Assembly (NCBI GenBank): GCA_024811115.1
Contig: JAKOGH010000254.1
Coordinates: 1-60,049, forward strand
Origin: Terana coerulea
Taxonomy: Eukaryota; Basidiomycota; Agaricomycetes; Polyporales; Phanerochaetaceae
DNA: 60,049 nt
Reading direction: 5' to 3'
A program made the position numbers and the translations under genes. Below, piece after piece: positions 47,302-58,841 of this stretch. The notes beneath the pieces were generated by a model, which saw only the letters and a list, made by a program, of their open reading frames with translations, ran no database searches and had not been told where the DNA came from. The first letter of the stretch is position 1. Every line of letters begins with the position of its first letter.

Positions 47302-49719
47302 TTAGACAGCAACAGCCTCCACCTTCAACGGAAGACTCGGTTTCTTGTTCATTCCGACCGAGGGGTACGCTACACCTCCGCGGTTCCAGAATATGTTCGC
47401 ATTTTCGCCAGAGGCAAGCGAAAAACGGAAGGATCGCAGAAGCGTGAAGAGAACGACCTCTGTAAGAGTGGGTCAGCGTCTGCATCCTTTCGGGAACTTA
47501 AGATGACATACTCATTTCAAGTTGCGAGAATTTAAACCCGCTACGCGATATCCGCATTATTTAGCCCCACGTTGAAACGTTCGGCCGCGAAAGTACTCAC
47601 ATGCAAGCACGACCACCTCCAAGGAAAGTCATCCTGCGATGGAAATCGTTAGTCAGCCAGTCGGACATAATTCAAAGAAGGTTGGTCGCTGACAAGTTGG
47701 AGTATACTCCGGGGATTCGAGCATCCCCTACGCTCTCGGGCATCTGCCCGTCCAACCACCGCTCGGGCTTCCACTCCTCCGCATCTTCTCCCCAGACGGC
47801 CTTGTTCCGATTGCAGGAGTAGATGCCAATGAACACGTGTGTGCCTTTCGGTATGGGAACAGCGTCGACGACCGTGCCATCGACGCAGGTCAGGGGAGTA
47901 GCAAGTGGCAGTAGCATATCTTGACGCGCTCTACAGACCGATTTTTTTGTTAGCGTACGTTTGAAATTGTGTCGTATTGGGCTTACTCTCGAGAAAGACC
48001 TGAAACGGGGGGATACCTGTGACAAGAAAGGAGTCTATCACTTGACGCCGCGAATGGCACAATATGGAAACTGACAGTCTGAGAGTCTCCCGGCAGACAG
48101 CATCCAGGTAAGGAAGCTCAACGAGATCATCATACTCCAAGTCATCGCCTCCAGTCCGGCTGCAGGCGTCGAGTATCTCGGCACGCAGCTTCTCCTGCAC
48201 CTCCTGGTTGATGGCAAGAAGGTGGAGAATGCGAGCGACGGCATTGGACGTGGTATCGGTACCAGCAAACGTCATGGTTCTTGATTGGATAAGTTAGGTC
48301 ATATGTACATATGCATTCTGCGGTCGAAACATACGTCATTTGAGCAATGAGCTCCTCCTCCGGAAGCCGGTCTTCCTCTGACGCTTCCATGTTTGCTCGG
48401 ACTGAAACGAGATCAGCCACAGTATGGCAACGTCGAAGTCGGGGACTTACGCAGAACACTCATTAGATCTCGCCCTTCACCCATGCCAATCTTCAAATCC
48501 TGATCTCCCGCAACTAGCATCCTCTTCTTGGCGGCGTAGATCTCTTTGGAATTGTTGTCCATGGTGTCCACGATCACTTTCATGTCACGGATAGCGGCGG
48601 AGGGGAAGAAATTGACAATGTTCGAGAGTAGCTTGCTTAGCATGGGACGACCTTTCTGAAAGTTGAACAAAGGCTTTATGATGCCTGCTGTGACCTGCCA
48701 GCCAGAAGTACGCGTCAGAGTAGGTCTGTAAGATCTGTGGCTTAGTGTTCTTATTAGCAACGGTGAAATGAAGTTGCGCACACAAAGGCCTTCAGCGCAT
48801 CTCCATACGCATTGGGCTCATTCTCGACGAGACGGTCAAAGGAGTATCCAAGCGCTCCTTGTCCAACCAGCTCGAGGGCCGCCCGCCCCATCCAGTTGAG
48901 AACATCAACCTCGTTCTTGCTGTCGCTCGCCTTGATTTGATTGATTATCCCAGCTCGGAGCTGCACAGAGTGTGTCCATAAGCGCTCCTTAGGAATATAG
49001 TGATAATAGGAAGACATACTCGGTGGATGACCTCATAGAAGATTGGAGTCACTCTTCGCATGTGGGCGATAGAGAAGACGGGATTGAGCAGTTTGCGCTG
49101 ACGTCTGTGATGATCGCCTGCCAAGAGTCAATCGTGAGTTGTACAGTAAGTCGTTAGGGAGCAGGCTCACCAAGGGTCGACAAAAGTCCAGGGCCAAATA
49201 CCATTTCGCGAAAACTATTGTGATACACGGTAGCTCAGCAAGGCGTTTGATAGACACGTGGGCAACGTACGTTATAGCGATGCCAGATTCTTCATATACA
49301 TCTTGATCCTTCAATACGATGTGTTGCAGAGCTTTGGGGTCGTATACCCACAGGATCCGCGACTGGCACAACACCAGTCAACAGGGTATTAGCTGGATCA
49401 TGAACAATCCTATACGTACTCCCAAACGACCCCTCAATCTCACGACTGGCGCATAATTCCGTGTAGGTCATCCAGAAACGGCCAGGCGTTTCTGTTAATG
49501 AGCTGAGACATATGCCCTACAAGTGAGGCGTTGGTTCACAGGACGATGATGCACGATGAGATGTAATTCCGGCGTACCTCTCAAAATGGATGAGGACGGC
49601 GGCGGGCCGGGTATGTTATCGAGCGGAGATTTGATGAGGTATGGCTTTACTAGCCACCATATTTGCAGGCCTATGAGTACTGCAGCGGCCCCAAGCACGA
49701 CGGAGAGAAAGGGCAGCAT
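47302..49719 (-). CDS. Cytochrome P450, tandem copy 3
   Basis: ATG 49719, anchor MLPFLSVVLGAAAVLIGLQ, hinge DNIPGPPPSS. Landmarks include VYDPKALQHIVLKDQDVYEE, NWMGRAALELVGQGALGYS, I-helix FAGTDTTSN, K-helix ETLRL, WGEDAEEWKPERWLDG and heme segment FLGGGRACIGFKFSQLE. It ends SLPLKVEAVAV. Introns coincide with those of the other copies. Near 49464-49466 a base is missing: WPFLDDL is followed out of frame by TRNYAPVVRLRGRLG, which is the expected continuation. This one is not in a long homopolymer. Microsomal monooxygenase of unknown substrate; closest in appearance to copies 2 and 4. Confidence 0.95.
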
Positions 49720-50341
49720 GGGTGAGTTGACAACAGACGCTGTACTGGGCGGCGGATATGCGGGAACTTCAAGCTTCGTACCGATCCTGCTGTCTCTTTA
49801 TATGGGCGGCACCGGTGTCCGAACTTAAGATTTGCCTCTCGTTTGATATGACTGTCGGGGCCGACGCACATAAGACATGCTGACATCGCGCCTCACAACC
49901 GCAGTAGACGAGGGTCCTTCAGAAGCCCTTCATAAATGATGCATGATGGCCGATGGGGAACCTAAATAGCTGCCGCGCCGAAACGTAAGCCTCTGAGCTG
50001 TATGAACTGGGGAAGGATAAGCATTCCATATCTTCGTGTACATAGTTGGTTGTATACCTTGTCAACGGAAGCAATTTCAGCAATTCGGCTTGCTCGAGCT
50101 GATACAGAGTACACGTGGTCGAAGAGAAAGAGCAGTATGGGCGTCTGCTCTCGCGGCCGTTTCTGTACTTCGTGGCGCGGCAACGTCCGGTCGCGATGAA
50201 GTTCGAACGCAGTGCCAACATGCCGATACAAGCCAGTCGTCAGCATAACACATCAGATCTCTGCATTCTGCCGTTCGAATGTTCAAGCAGGTAAAATCAC
50301 ACTGGTATTCATTACGATGCTACTTAGCGAGAGGTGTAGGC
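49720..50341. other. Spacer between P450 copies 3 and 4
   Basis: Promoter of P450-3 and 3' flank of P450-4. Nothing else is recognised. Confidence 0.55.
49794..49806 (-). promoter_or_regulatory. TATA box of P450-3
   Basis: CCCATATAAAGAG on the minus strand, about 80 bp upstream of the ATG. It differs from the GTATAAGTA element of copies 1 and 2. Confidence 0.6.
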
Positions 50342-52739
50342 TTAGACAGTCACCATTTCCACCTTCAGCGGCAAGCTTGGCTTCTTGTTGAACCCAACCG
50401 ACGGATACGACACGCCGGCCCGGCTCCAAAATATGTTGGCGTTCTCGCCTGAGGCAAGCGAGAAGCGAAAGGACCGCAGAAGTGTGACGAGAACAACCTC
50501 TGTGAATCTGTTTCAGCGGTCGCTCGGCTAGGAGCCAAACACAGTACGTACTCATCTCGAGCTGGGAGAATTTGAGGCCGCTGCATGGTATTATGTCAGA
50601 GTTTGTGATGATGTCTGAAATTTGACTAGATACACTTACATGCAGGCGCGGCTACCACCGAGGAAAGTCATCCTAAGGCGGGACGATTCAGCGAATTCAA
50701 GAGTTATAGCAAATGAGGAAGGTAGTACTCACAAATTCGAGTATACACCGGGGATCCGGGCGTTGCCGACGCTCTCGGGTACGTTACCCAACCAACGCTC
50801 AGGCTTCCATTCTTCCGCGTCTTCGCCCCAGATCGACTTGTTGCGGTTGCACGAGTAGATGCCGATGAAGACCTGCGTACCCTTGGGCACAGGAATGGAG
50901 TCAATGACTGTATCATCTACGGTCGTCAGACCCGACGAGAGGGGCAAGACGATGTCTTTGCGTGCTCTGCCAGTGAGTCGTCAGAGAATGTTTCAAGCAA
51001 CAAGTTTGGTCGCTTACTCTCGAGCCGCGAATGTTACGGGAGGATACCTAGATACGACGGATGGCCGGTCAATGCACGCCTTAACGAAATACGAGATGAC
51101 TTACAGTCGCAGGGTTTCTCGACACACTGCGTCCAAGAACGGTAGTTCAGTGAGGTCGTTGTAATCCAAGTTAGTGCTGCCGGACCTGATACAGGCTTCT
51201 GAAATCTCAGCGCGAAGTTTATCCTGGACGTCTTGGTGAACCGCGAGCAAGTGCAAGATGCGGGCAACCGCGTTAGACGTGGTTTCCGTACCAGCGAGCG
51301 TCATTGTCCTTTACCAGGCTAGTCAGTCCAAGCAATAATACAATGAATGCAGAGCGCTTACGTTACTTGTCCGATGAGCTCGTCCTCAGGCAGTCGGTCC
51401 TCTTCACCTGCTTCCATGTTCGCTCGAACTGTACAAGCTATGTGAGCAGCGCCCAACATGACGGGAACAACGACTCACGCAGGACACTCATCAAGTTCCT
51501 TCTTTCAACCATGCCGATCTTTAAATCTTCGTCGCCCGCTTGCAGCATCTTCTTCTTCTGCGCGTATATCGACTTAGACGTGTCGTCCAACGTGTCCACA
51601 ATCGTTTTCATGTCTTGGAATGCGGCTGAGGGTATCCAGGAAAGGAGATGTCTGCAAAACTGCTTCACCAAAGGACGTCGCTTCTGGAATTCGAGCAGTG
51701 GTCCGATGAAGTACCCGAGATATCTCCAGTAAATCAACCGCACCACAGCCTGTCTGTGTGGCGTTCAGCTCAGCACTGTGTTACAATGCAAGTAGTAAAA
51801 CAGGACTTACGGGAAAGCCTTGAGCGCGCCTCCATAGTCATTGGGCACGTTTGCTACGAGGGGATCGAAGGAGTGGCCGAAGGCTCCTTGTCCAACGAGC
51901 TCTAGAGCGGCTCGACTCATCCATTGGAGAACATCGACCTCTCCGTTCGTCACGCCAGACTCGAGCTCTCCCTTGATCCCGGCTCTGAGCTGTAGAAGGT
52001 CGCATATTCAGAGATAAACACAATTACTATTGCGTGTTAAATGGAGCTTACACGGTTGATCACCTCATTAAATATGGGCGTTAACCTTCGCATGTGAGCG
52101 ATTGAGAACACCGGATTTAATAGCTTGCGCTGTCGGCGGTGATGATCGCCTGCCTGGCATTAGACATCTCGCTTCGAATTAAGAGAGGCCAGACTCACCG
52201 AGAGTTCCAAGCAGGCCCGGCCCGAGTGATAACTTACGGCTTCTGATGGATCATAGTAACGCGTTGGTAAAGTACTGCTACGGGTTAGATCCACTTACAC
52301 AATATTGAATGGTGCCACCTCATACACATCTTGGTCCTTTACCACAACATGCTGCAGGGCTTTCGGATCAAAGACCCACAAAATTCGTTGCTACGTACGT
52401 TCAGCAAAGACGAGGACCTGGGTAGCAGCTGTTAAGATGCTCACCCCGTACATTCCTCTCATCTTCACCACTTGTCCATAGTTCTGAGTTATCTCGTCGA
52501 GGAAGGCCCAGGCGTCTCTGTGATGGAGCTGCGGAAGGTTTCCTGAACGACATAAGTCTCAAACAAAAGTATCAACCTGAGTAGCAGACATAATACCTAC
52601 CTTTAAGCGTGGAGTGAGAAGGCGGGCCGGGGATGTTGTCCAGCGGCGACTTGATAACCAGCAGGGCGACGAACCGCCAGATCAGCCATCCAACAAGCAC
52701 CAGCGGAGCCCAGAGCGCAAAGCCCTCAAAGAGCGACAT
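50342..52739 (-). CDS. Cytochrome P450, tandem copy 4
   Basis: ATG 52739, anchor MSLFEGFALWAPLVLVGWL, hinge DNIPGPPSHS. It contains ILWVFDPKALQHVVVKDQDV, QWMSRAALELVGQGAFGHS, I-helix LAGTETTSN (Glu in place of the Asp of copies 1-3), K-helix ETLRL, WGEDAEEWKPERWLGN, heme segment FLGGSRACIG and a C-terminus SLPLKVEMVTV. The frame appears intact through all exons, making it the best-preserved copy. It lies nearest the C2H2 protein C gene. Microsomal monooxygenase of unknown substrate. Confidence 0.95.
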
Positions 52740-53433
52740 GAGTCTCCTATGTCAAACGTTGAGACGCGTGGTCCACACTTTCTTGAACTGTGAGACAGAG
52801 ATGAAGACACGAGGATAGTCAAGCAGCTTTATGGTTAACCAACCTGCTCCGTTTGCGCACATTATATTCACACCCATGGGCCGCCCGACGTAGTGTTGCT
52901 GACATGGGATAGCCACATGGGAGAGATCGATTGATGAGTAATCCCAAGCGTCGCGCCGAGCACGTAAGCGTTTTAGAGGGTCTATACCGCCCGTAATGCA
53001 TGGTAGAGGGGTGCGGAGGGATTCATTTTGTTCTACGCAACTAGATAGGAAACCGCAGTATGAGGCCGTGGTCCAAGGTGGTAAGTAGTCAACGTGTTGC
53101 AGCGAGAAACGGCCCTCACGCGTCATCACTTTTCAATTTTACCCTTGTGGCGCGGAAACAGCCGAAACTCCAACAAGTCACTTAGCGCCCATGGCCACAC
53201 TCAAATTTGGGCATATCACCTATGCCGAGAGCGCATCATGTTCCAGGATGGAAGACAGCCTGAAGCAATGGTCATGGTAGCAGTTTTTTCTAATAGTATT
53301 TTTATGAAATTACAGCACAGGTCGATGGCATCATGACTTGGATGAAAATTACAGCACACCGGCGGGCCAGGCCAAACTCAGGCCAAGTACCCGGGCTTCA
53401 AACCGACAATCCCTTCGGTCGTCTCCATGCTTA
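52740..53433. other. Spacer between P450-4 and C2H2 gene C
   Basis: Promoter of P450-4, with an AATATAAT reading on the minus strand near 52863, and the 3' flank of the C2H2 gene. No further feature. Confidence 0.5.
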
Positions 53434-54073
53434 TCACGAATACGTCGTTTTGGAGACTGATGATCCCGGCGACGGTGGTGGTAGCATTTCTGAAGTGGTA
53501 TATATCGGGTTGTGATCTCGCAAGTGTCTTCTCATATTCGAGCTGGTAGAGAAACGCTTCTCACAGCCAGGGAACGAGCATTTGTAACCTGGCAGTGGGA
53601 TTGGAGCTAAGCAGTGGATAAGTACAGCAAATAAAAAGCTACTCACTTTTCTCCTTGGTGTGCGTCACTAGATGCACCCTGAGGCTACTCGGTCTGATAA
53701 AGAAATTCAGAAAAACAGCTTCAGTGGGTGTTCACCATGGAATAGAACAGCTAACCGTCTGAATCGTTTATCGCACGTGTCACAGACGTACTTGCGCTTT
53801 GAGTACTCTTCTTCGGAGGCACTGGTGCTCTTGTATGTTCGGTAGGTGAACTGCACGAAGACGACCTGGACCTGTTTGCGTACCTGCGATGCTTGGGTTC
53901 CCATTTGAGAACTGCTCGCATTGGTAGGGTTGGGTAACTGCGTAGTCGATGTAAAATACTCTGCAAACACGCTCTGAGCGTTTGCATTGAGATTACGACG
54001 TTCAAAACATACCAGGCAATATCTCCCGGATGCCGGGAAGGGTTACGGGCGAAGCTCTGGAGGGAGCAGCCAT
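53434..54073 (-). CDS. C2H2 zinc-finger protein C (two fingers)
   Basis: ATG 54073 gives MAAPSRASPVTLPGIREILP, which joins EYFTSTTQLPNPTNASSS after an intron, the same layout as gene A. Then SASEEEYSKRKY precedes finger 1, CDTCDKRFRR plus PSSLRVHLVTH, and finger 2, CSFPGCEKRFSTSSNMRRHL. The tail ends SSVSKTTYS. Introns sit at the same three places as in gene A. The frame is intact. A nuclear DNA-binding role is inferred from the fingers. Its position between four P450s and two dioxygenases makes it a candidate local regulator. Confidence 0.88.
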
Positions 54074-55103
54074 ATTCGAGCTTGAGACCTTGGCACTGTC
54101 GAAGCTCAGACATCCATTTATGCAGGAAGTAAGGTTTCACCAGTGACGCGTCTGCTTCCTTCATTACCATCTCCCGTACGTAGGTGTGGCCCAGAGATGA
54201 GATATTGGGATCGGTACTGCAGAATGCGTTCGGAGCTATACATGCGCGGACGATGAATCGTGTGCATGCCCGCACCCAGGCTGTTACACTACGCGCCAGA
54301 ATTACGGACCCGCAGACTGCGGTACAGGTTTGGTCCGCCGCATTCTCGTAAAACTACTTATCGGCTTGAAAGCCGTGCTAACCAGAAGCCGTGGTTCACC
54401 TTTACAGATAAACATCACTGCATCAGCGGCTGTGAATACGACTGTCTTAAGCCAGGCACCAATTGCAGTAACTGTCGAAGCTGTACAGCGGTGAGATGAG
54501 TCATTTCACATACTTCTGGCATGCCCACCAAGCCCGACCTGATGTTGTTATCGCCCCCGTGGCTAACCGTGATCAAACAATGCAGCAAGACGTGGGAGAG
54601 GACGTGGCGGCTCCGTGATTGCACAGGACCGTCGTTGCTTCGTCAGCAGTCGCACAAGCCGGAGTCCGCTACCCCCGGAATACATCGAGTCAGCTCCAGA
54701 AAGGCTGGGTGTTGAATAAACGTGGCATTGATCCGTACACGTGCCAAACGATGCGAGCACTTTGTGGCGCGGTGATGACCAATATACTAGCATACAGGAA
54801 CATGGAGGGCCTGAGGCCTGAAAATTCCTATGAGCACTGTGCATCATTCGTGGAATCACAACCACATCGAACGCCAACGACGAACCAGGAGACCGCATTG
54901 CCATGATCGTAGACGCCCGAGCATCAACCTACCACATTATGATCAACACAGCACCCATCTGACGGCACGATCTCAGGAAGAATGCACTGACGGCTCTCAT
55001 AAACAAGTCTCCATTTAACAGCAAGCTATCTGCGTATAGCAGTGCATTATATGCTGAGCTTTTCATGCGATACCCGTTTGACTGCGGAACATGAACCTGA
55101 AAT
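54074..55103. other. Intergenic region
   Basis: No gene recognised. Short open frames on both strands lack motifs. Confidence 0.45.
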
Positions 55104-56522
55104 TCAATGGGCAGAAACAGTACGAGCCTGTTGCTCACTATGCTCCGTGCCGCGACTGGCATGCCATGTCTCAGGGCCCTGTCAAATACAGCATTAGACT
55201 ACACCCAGTAACAGTTAGAGTTCATCAATGATACATACAGTACGGTTCTTGATCCTTTGGTACTTGACACGCCGGGCGAACCAGGCCTTTGCGGTTTGGC
55301 CGGTCTTGAACTTGCTTGGGTCCGGAGAGTTAGCAACAGCACTTGCAATCGCGGGACTTTGGTCTGTCAGGGCGTTGAGCTCGACGCTATGACCCGGCCG
55401 GGTGAAGAACACAAGCGACCAGCGTTCGTAGGCCGCCTGTTCCTTAGGCGGCGGTCTTCGATAGAAATCAGCGGGATGAGACTACACTTCCTGCGGAGCT
55501 GACGTACACGACACGGTGCATGTTGGAGCGGAGAATTCCGCCGCTGAACACCGAGAGAGCGTCGCCTATATTACAGATGGCATAGCCGGGGATAGGCTAC
55601 AGGCAAATGTCATCAGACATTCCGTAGAGCGCGGAAGCGGCATCGCCGACGAATTCTGACCTTGACATAGTACCACTGATTGTGGCCAGGTGGATACACT
55701 TGCAGTCCTCCGAGGCGGTTGTGGAGGAAAGACTACCGGTGTGTTACTATTAGCCCGCTTCATTGAGTAACGACGATCTTACCAAGGAACCGAAGTCAGT
55801 ATGAGCTCCTATGGCTTGCCTATCGGGAGCTTGATCTAGCGCTGGAAGCTTCTTGATGCATCTTGCTTCGCTGCCGCTTGGCTCTTCAAGTTTGTGAAGG
55901 CTGGCCAAGGTACCGTCAGGTAGCCCCAGCTTAGAGTTGAAGACGTCCATAACGGTCATGTTGACATCGAGAGACTTGCGAACGAAGGGCCTGATGGTCG
56001 ATTCCATGCGGTCATTGACTGTACTAGGATAAGTGCGGTGTGTAGGGGTCGGGTAGCTGAGGACGTCGTCCTTAGATATGTTCAAGAATTCGACGGTGTC
56101 AAGCAGACCCGTCTCGTCAACGGCGTTCATCCCTACTGCTTTGTATCTAGAGTTACTGTGAAGATGACGGTTGTATGGCATTGAACTTCACGTACCCGAA
56201 GGATATTGTATGGTCCTCGTCGCCCGTCTTATACTTGATCTTCTCCTGCAGAGGTAAACTCAAAGTCTCCACTCCCGTCTCAAACATTCCGTCAACTTCG
56301 GCTTCGGCTCCATGATTCTTCAGGCTACGGATAACTTCAACGGTCTGTGGACATAGTAAGCAGTTTGATGCTTACTACCAGAAGCCTTAACTTCGTAGCC
56401 GCTTCCCACAGCTTCTCAATCTCTTCAGCATCGCCTTGCTTCACTAGAGCATAGTCGACCACGAGGAGTGGATGGGTAGGTACGTCCTCCGGGAATGGAG
56501 GGTGGCTGAGGATACCTGGCAT
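55104..56522 (-). CDS. 2-oxoglutarate/Fe(II)-dependent dioxygenase B
   Basis: ATG 56522 (MPGILSHPPFPEDVPTHPLL) to stop 55104. Motifs follow the family order: LKNHGAEAEVDGMFETG, NISKDDVLSYPTPTHRTYPS, GAHTDFGSL (Fe ligands His and Asp), LGGLQVYPPGHNQWYYV, GGILRSNMHRVV (distal His), ERWSLVFFTRPG (R-x-S for 2-oxoglutarate). It ends GPETWHASRGTEHSEQQA. It is closely similar to dioxygenase C next door, with the same introns, indicating tandem duplication. Near 56385 a surplus base turns the expected LGFWYLKNHG into LRLLVVS. Family members hydroxylate, desaturate or cyclise small molecules; the substrate is unknown. Confidence 0.92.
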
Positions 56523-57428
56523 TTCGATCGTGGAGGTGAAGACCAGGCAGAGGTCGCTGGTTCTCGTGAGGACGTGATGACATGGGAGCGTGGCTTCATC
56601 GTCATATATACTCAGTTAATTATAGGTTCAGCCCATTCCCATGGTCGCAGAAGGTCCATTCAACCGTGTCCGAGCGCGGACGCTCATCCACAGCGTGAAT
56701 CGGCAGCATTTTGGAAGTAGATAGATCAGTCTTGTAAGCTTCCATGACGCCTCAAAGAACCTGGTTCGGTGTCAGCAGGCCACCAAGGTGTGCGATTTCG
56801 TGGAGAGGCTGTACCTTAGCAAGGTTGTTGTCGACCAACGGCTTGTCCTCGTGGCGTCCGGAGAGGATTTCGGAAAACGGCAGGATTGTACGAAGTGGAC
56901 GGAAAGATGACAAAAGTGTCACATACACCGTAAGTGGCCAAGATTTAGAGAGTGTATATGTCGAAGGACCGACTATACATATAAGTCCGTAGTCCAAGCG
57001 TCGTGGTAGGGTCTCAGAGGATCACGCCGATTTTGGAAGTTGATCAACTTTCTCAGATTCCATCGGGTAATTGATGGGAAGCGCATCACCCTAAATAGGA
57101 AGTGTTCGGGGGCTCCGCGTACTACCCAAGTACTACACCATGATCAGCTCGAGAGTTCTATTGAGTCTTGGTAACATATCCCTGGGACAATGGATGGATG
57201 CGGTTATCTCTTAATATTTGGGACGTGCAAGGCAGTTTTGTACGTAGACACTAAGGACACTGACATCTAGTTTAACTTGCGCGGCAGGTTTACAAGGGAC
57301 CGATAATCGAGTCTCGGGATGAGCATCCACCAGTATAAAGAGCCATCTTTAAGCTCAGCGCATTTATTGAGCCTCGTTAGCCGACGGTCGACACTTGCAG
57401 CCGTCGCTGTCGAACACGGATGTTGAGT
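56523..57428. other. Spacer between dioxygenases B and C
   Basis: Promoter of B and 3' flank of C. No gene recognised. Confidence 0.5.
56603..56613 (-). promoter_or_regulatory. TATA box of dioxygenase B
   Basis: GAGTATATATG on the minus strand, about 85 bp before the ATG. Confidence 0.6.
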
Positions 57429-58841
57429 TTAGTAAGCAGACACAGTGGGAGCCTGTTGTTCACTATGCTCAGTACCGCGGCTAGCACGCCATGTCTCAGG
57501 GCCCTGCCATAGAGAAGATAAGCTTCTTGTCATCAGGCTTTCAATGGAGCCCACGTACAGTGCGGTTCTTGATCCTTTGGTTCTTGATACGCCGAGCGAA
57601 CCAGTTCTTCGCAGTTTGGCCGGTTTGGAACTTGCCGGGGTCGGGAGCTCCGGCAACAGCGTCCGCGATGATGGGACTTTGGCTGGTCATAGCACCGAGC
57701 TCGACGCTGTTGCCCGGGCGGGTGAAAAACACCAGCGACCATCGTTCGTAGGCCGCTTGCTCTTTGGGCGGCGTCCTTCAACGCAGCTTAGCATGGCCGA
57801 CCGGTGCATAGTCAGGGTAGGGACGTACACGACGCGGTGCATATTGGAACGGAGTATCCCGCCGCTAAACAGCGCAAGAGCATCGCCAATGTTGCAGACG
57901 GCATGACCAGGAATGGGCTGCAACAATATTAGCGCACGTCTGGGACATGTTGGAGGAGGTTCGCCCGGAAAACCTACCCTGATGTAATACCATTGGTCGT
58001 GACCGGGCGGAAAGACCTGCAGGCCCCCGAGGCGATTATGGAGGAAAGACTAATACTCTGTTGAGCCATGTAGGAGTGGGAATATGACGGAAATGCACGT
58101 ACGAGAGACCCAAAGTCGGTATGAGCACCAATAGCCTGCCTCTCGGGCGCTTTCTCTCTTGCTGGTGGGTTCTTGATGCATCTCGCCTCGCTACCGCTGT
58201 GCTCGTCAAGTTTGTGCAGGCTAGCCAAGGCACCATCCGGCAGTCCCAGCTTGGCATTGAAGACGTCCAAGATTGTCATGTTGACGTCGAGTGACTTGCG
58301 AATGAACGGCTTGATGGTTGAGTCCATGCGATTGTTGACTGTGCTGGGGTAGGTACGGTGGACAGGAGTTGGGTGGCTGAGAACATCATCCTTAGAGACA
58401 TTGATAAACTCGACCGTATCGAGCAGACCGGTCTCATCAACCGCATTCGCCCCCGCCGCTTTGTATCTTGGAGAAGCGTCAGGGTAACGATCGTGCGGTG
58501 AGTAGTATGGCTGTACACACCCGAAGGAGACCCCTTCATCGCCCTGTTCGTACTTCATCTTCTCTTCCAGAGGCAGTCTCATCGTCTCCGCACCCATTTC
58601 AAACATCCCTTCCACCTCAGCTTCAGCTCCATGATTCTTAAGGCTGTGAACCAAATCAGTATACCATCGACATAGCCAGTTGACAGCACACTGACTACCA
58701 GAAACCGAGCTTTGTCGCAGCTTCCCACAGCTTCTCAATTTCGGCATTGTCGCCCTGCTTGATGAGTAGGTAGTCGACGACAAGAAGTGGGTGCGTAGGC
58801 ACGTCTTCCGGGAAAGGAGGGTGATTAATGACGCCTGGCAT
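57429..58841 (-). CDS. 2-oxoglutarate/Fe(II)-dependent dioxygenase C
   Basis: ATG 58841 (MPGVINHPPFPEDVPTHPLL) to stop 57429, with an intact frame. Motifs: LGFW then LKNHGAEAEVEGMFEMG across an intron, NVSKDDVLSHPTPVHRTYPS, GAHTDFGSL for iron binding, LGGLQVFPPGHDQWYYI, GGILRSNMHRVV with the distal His, and ERWSLVFFTRPG for 2-oxoglutarate. It ends SRGTEHSEQQAPTVSAY. It serves as a reference for spotting indels in copies A and B. Isopenicillin N synthase-like soluble oxygenase; the substrate is unknown. Confidence 0.95.
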
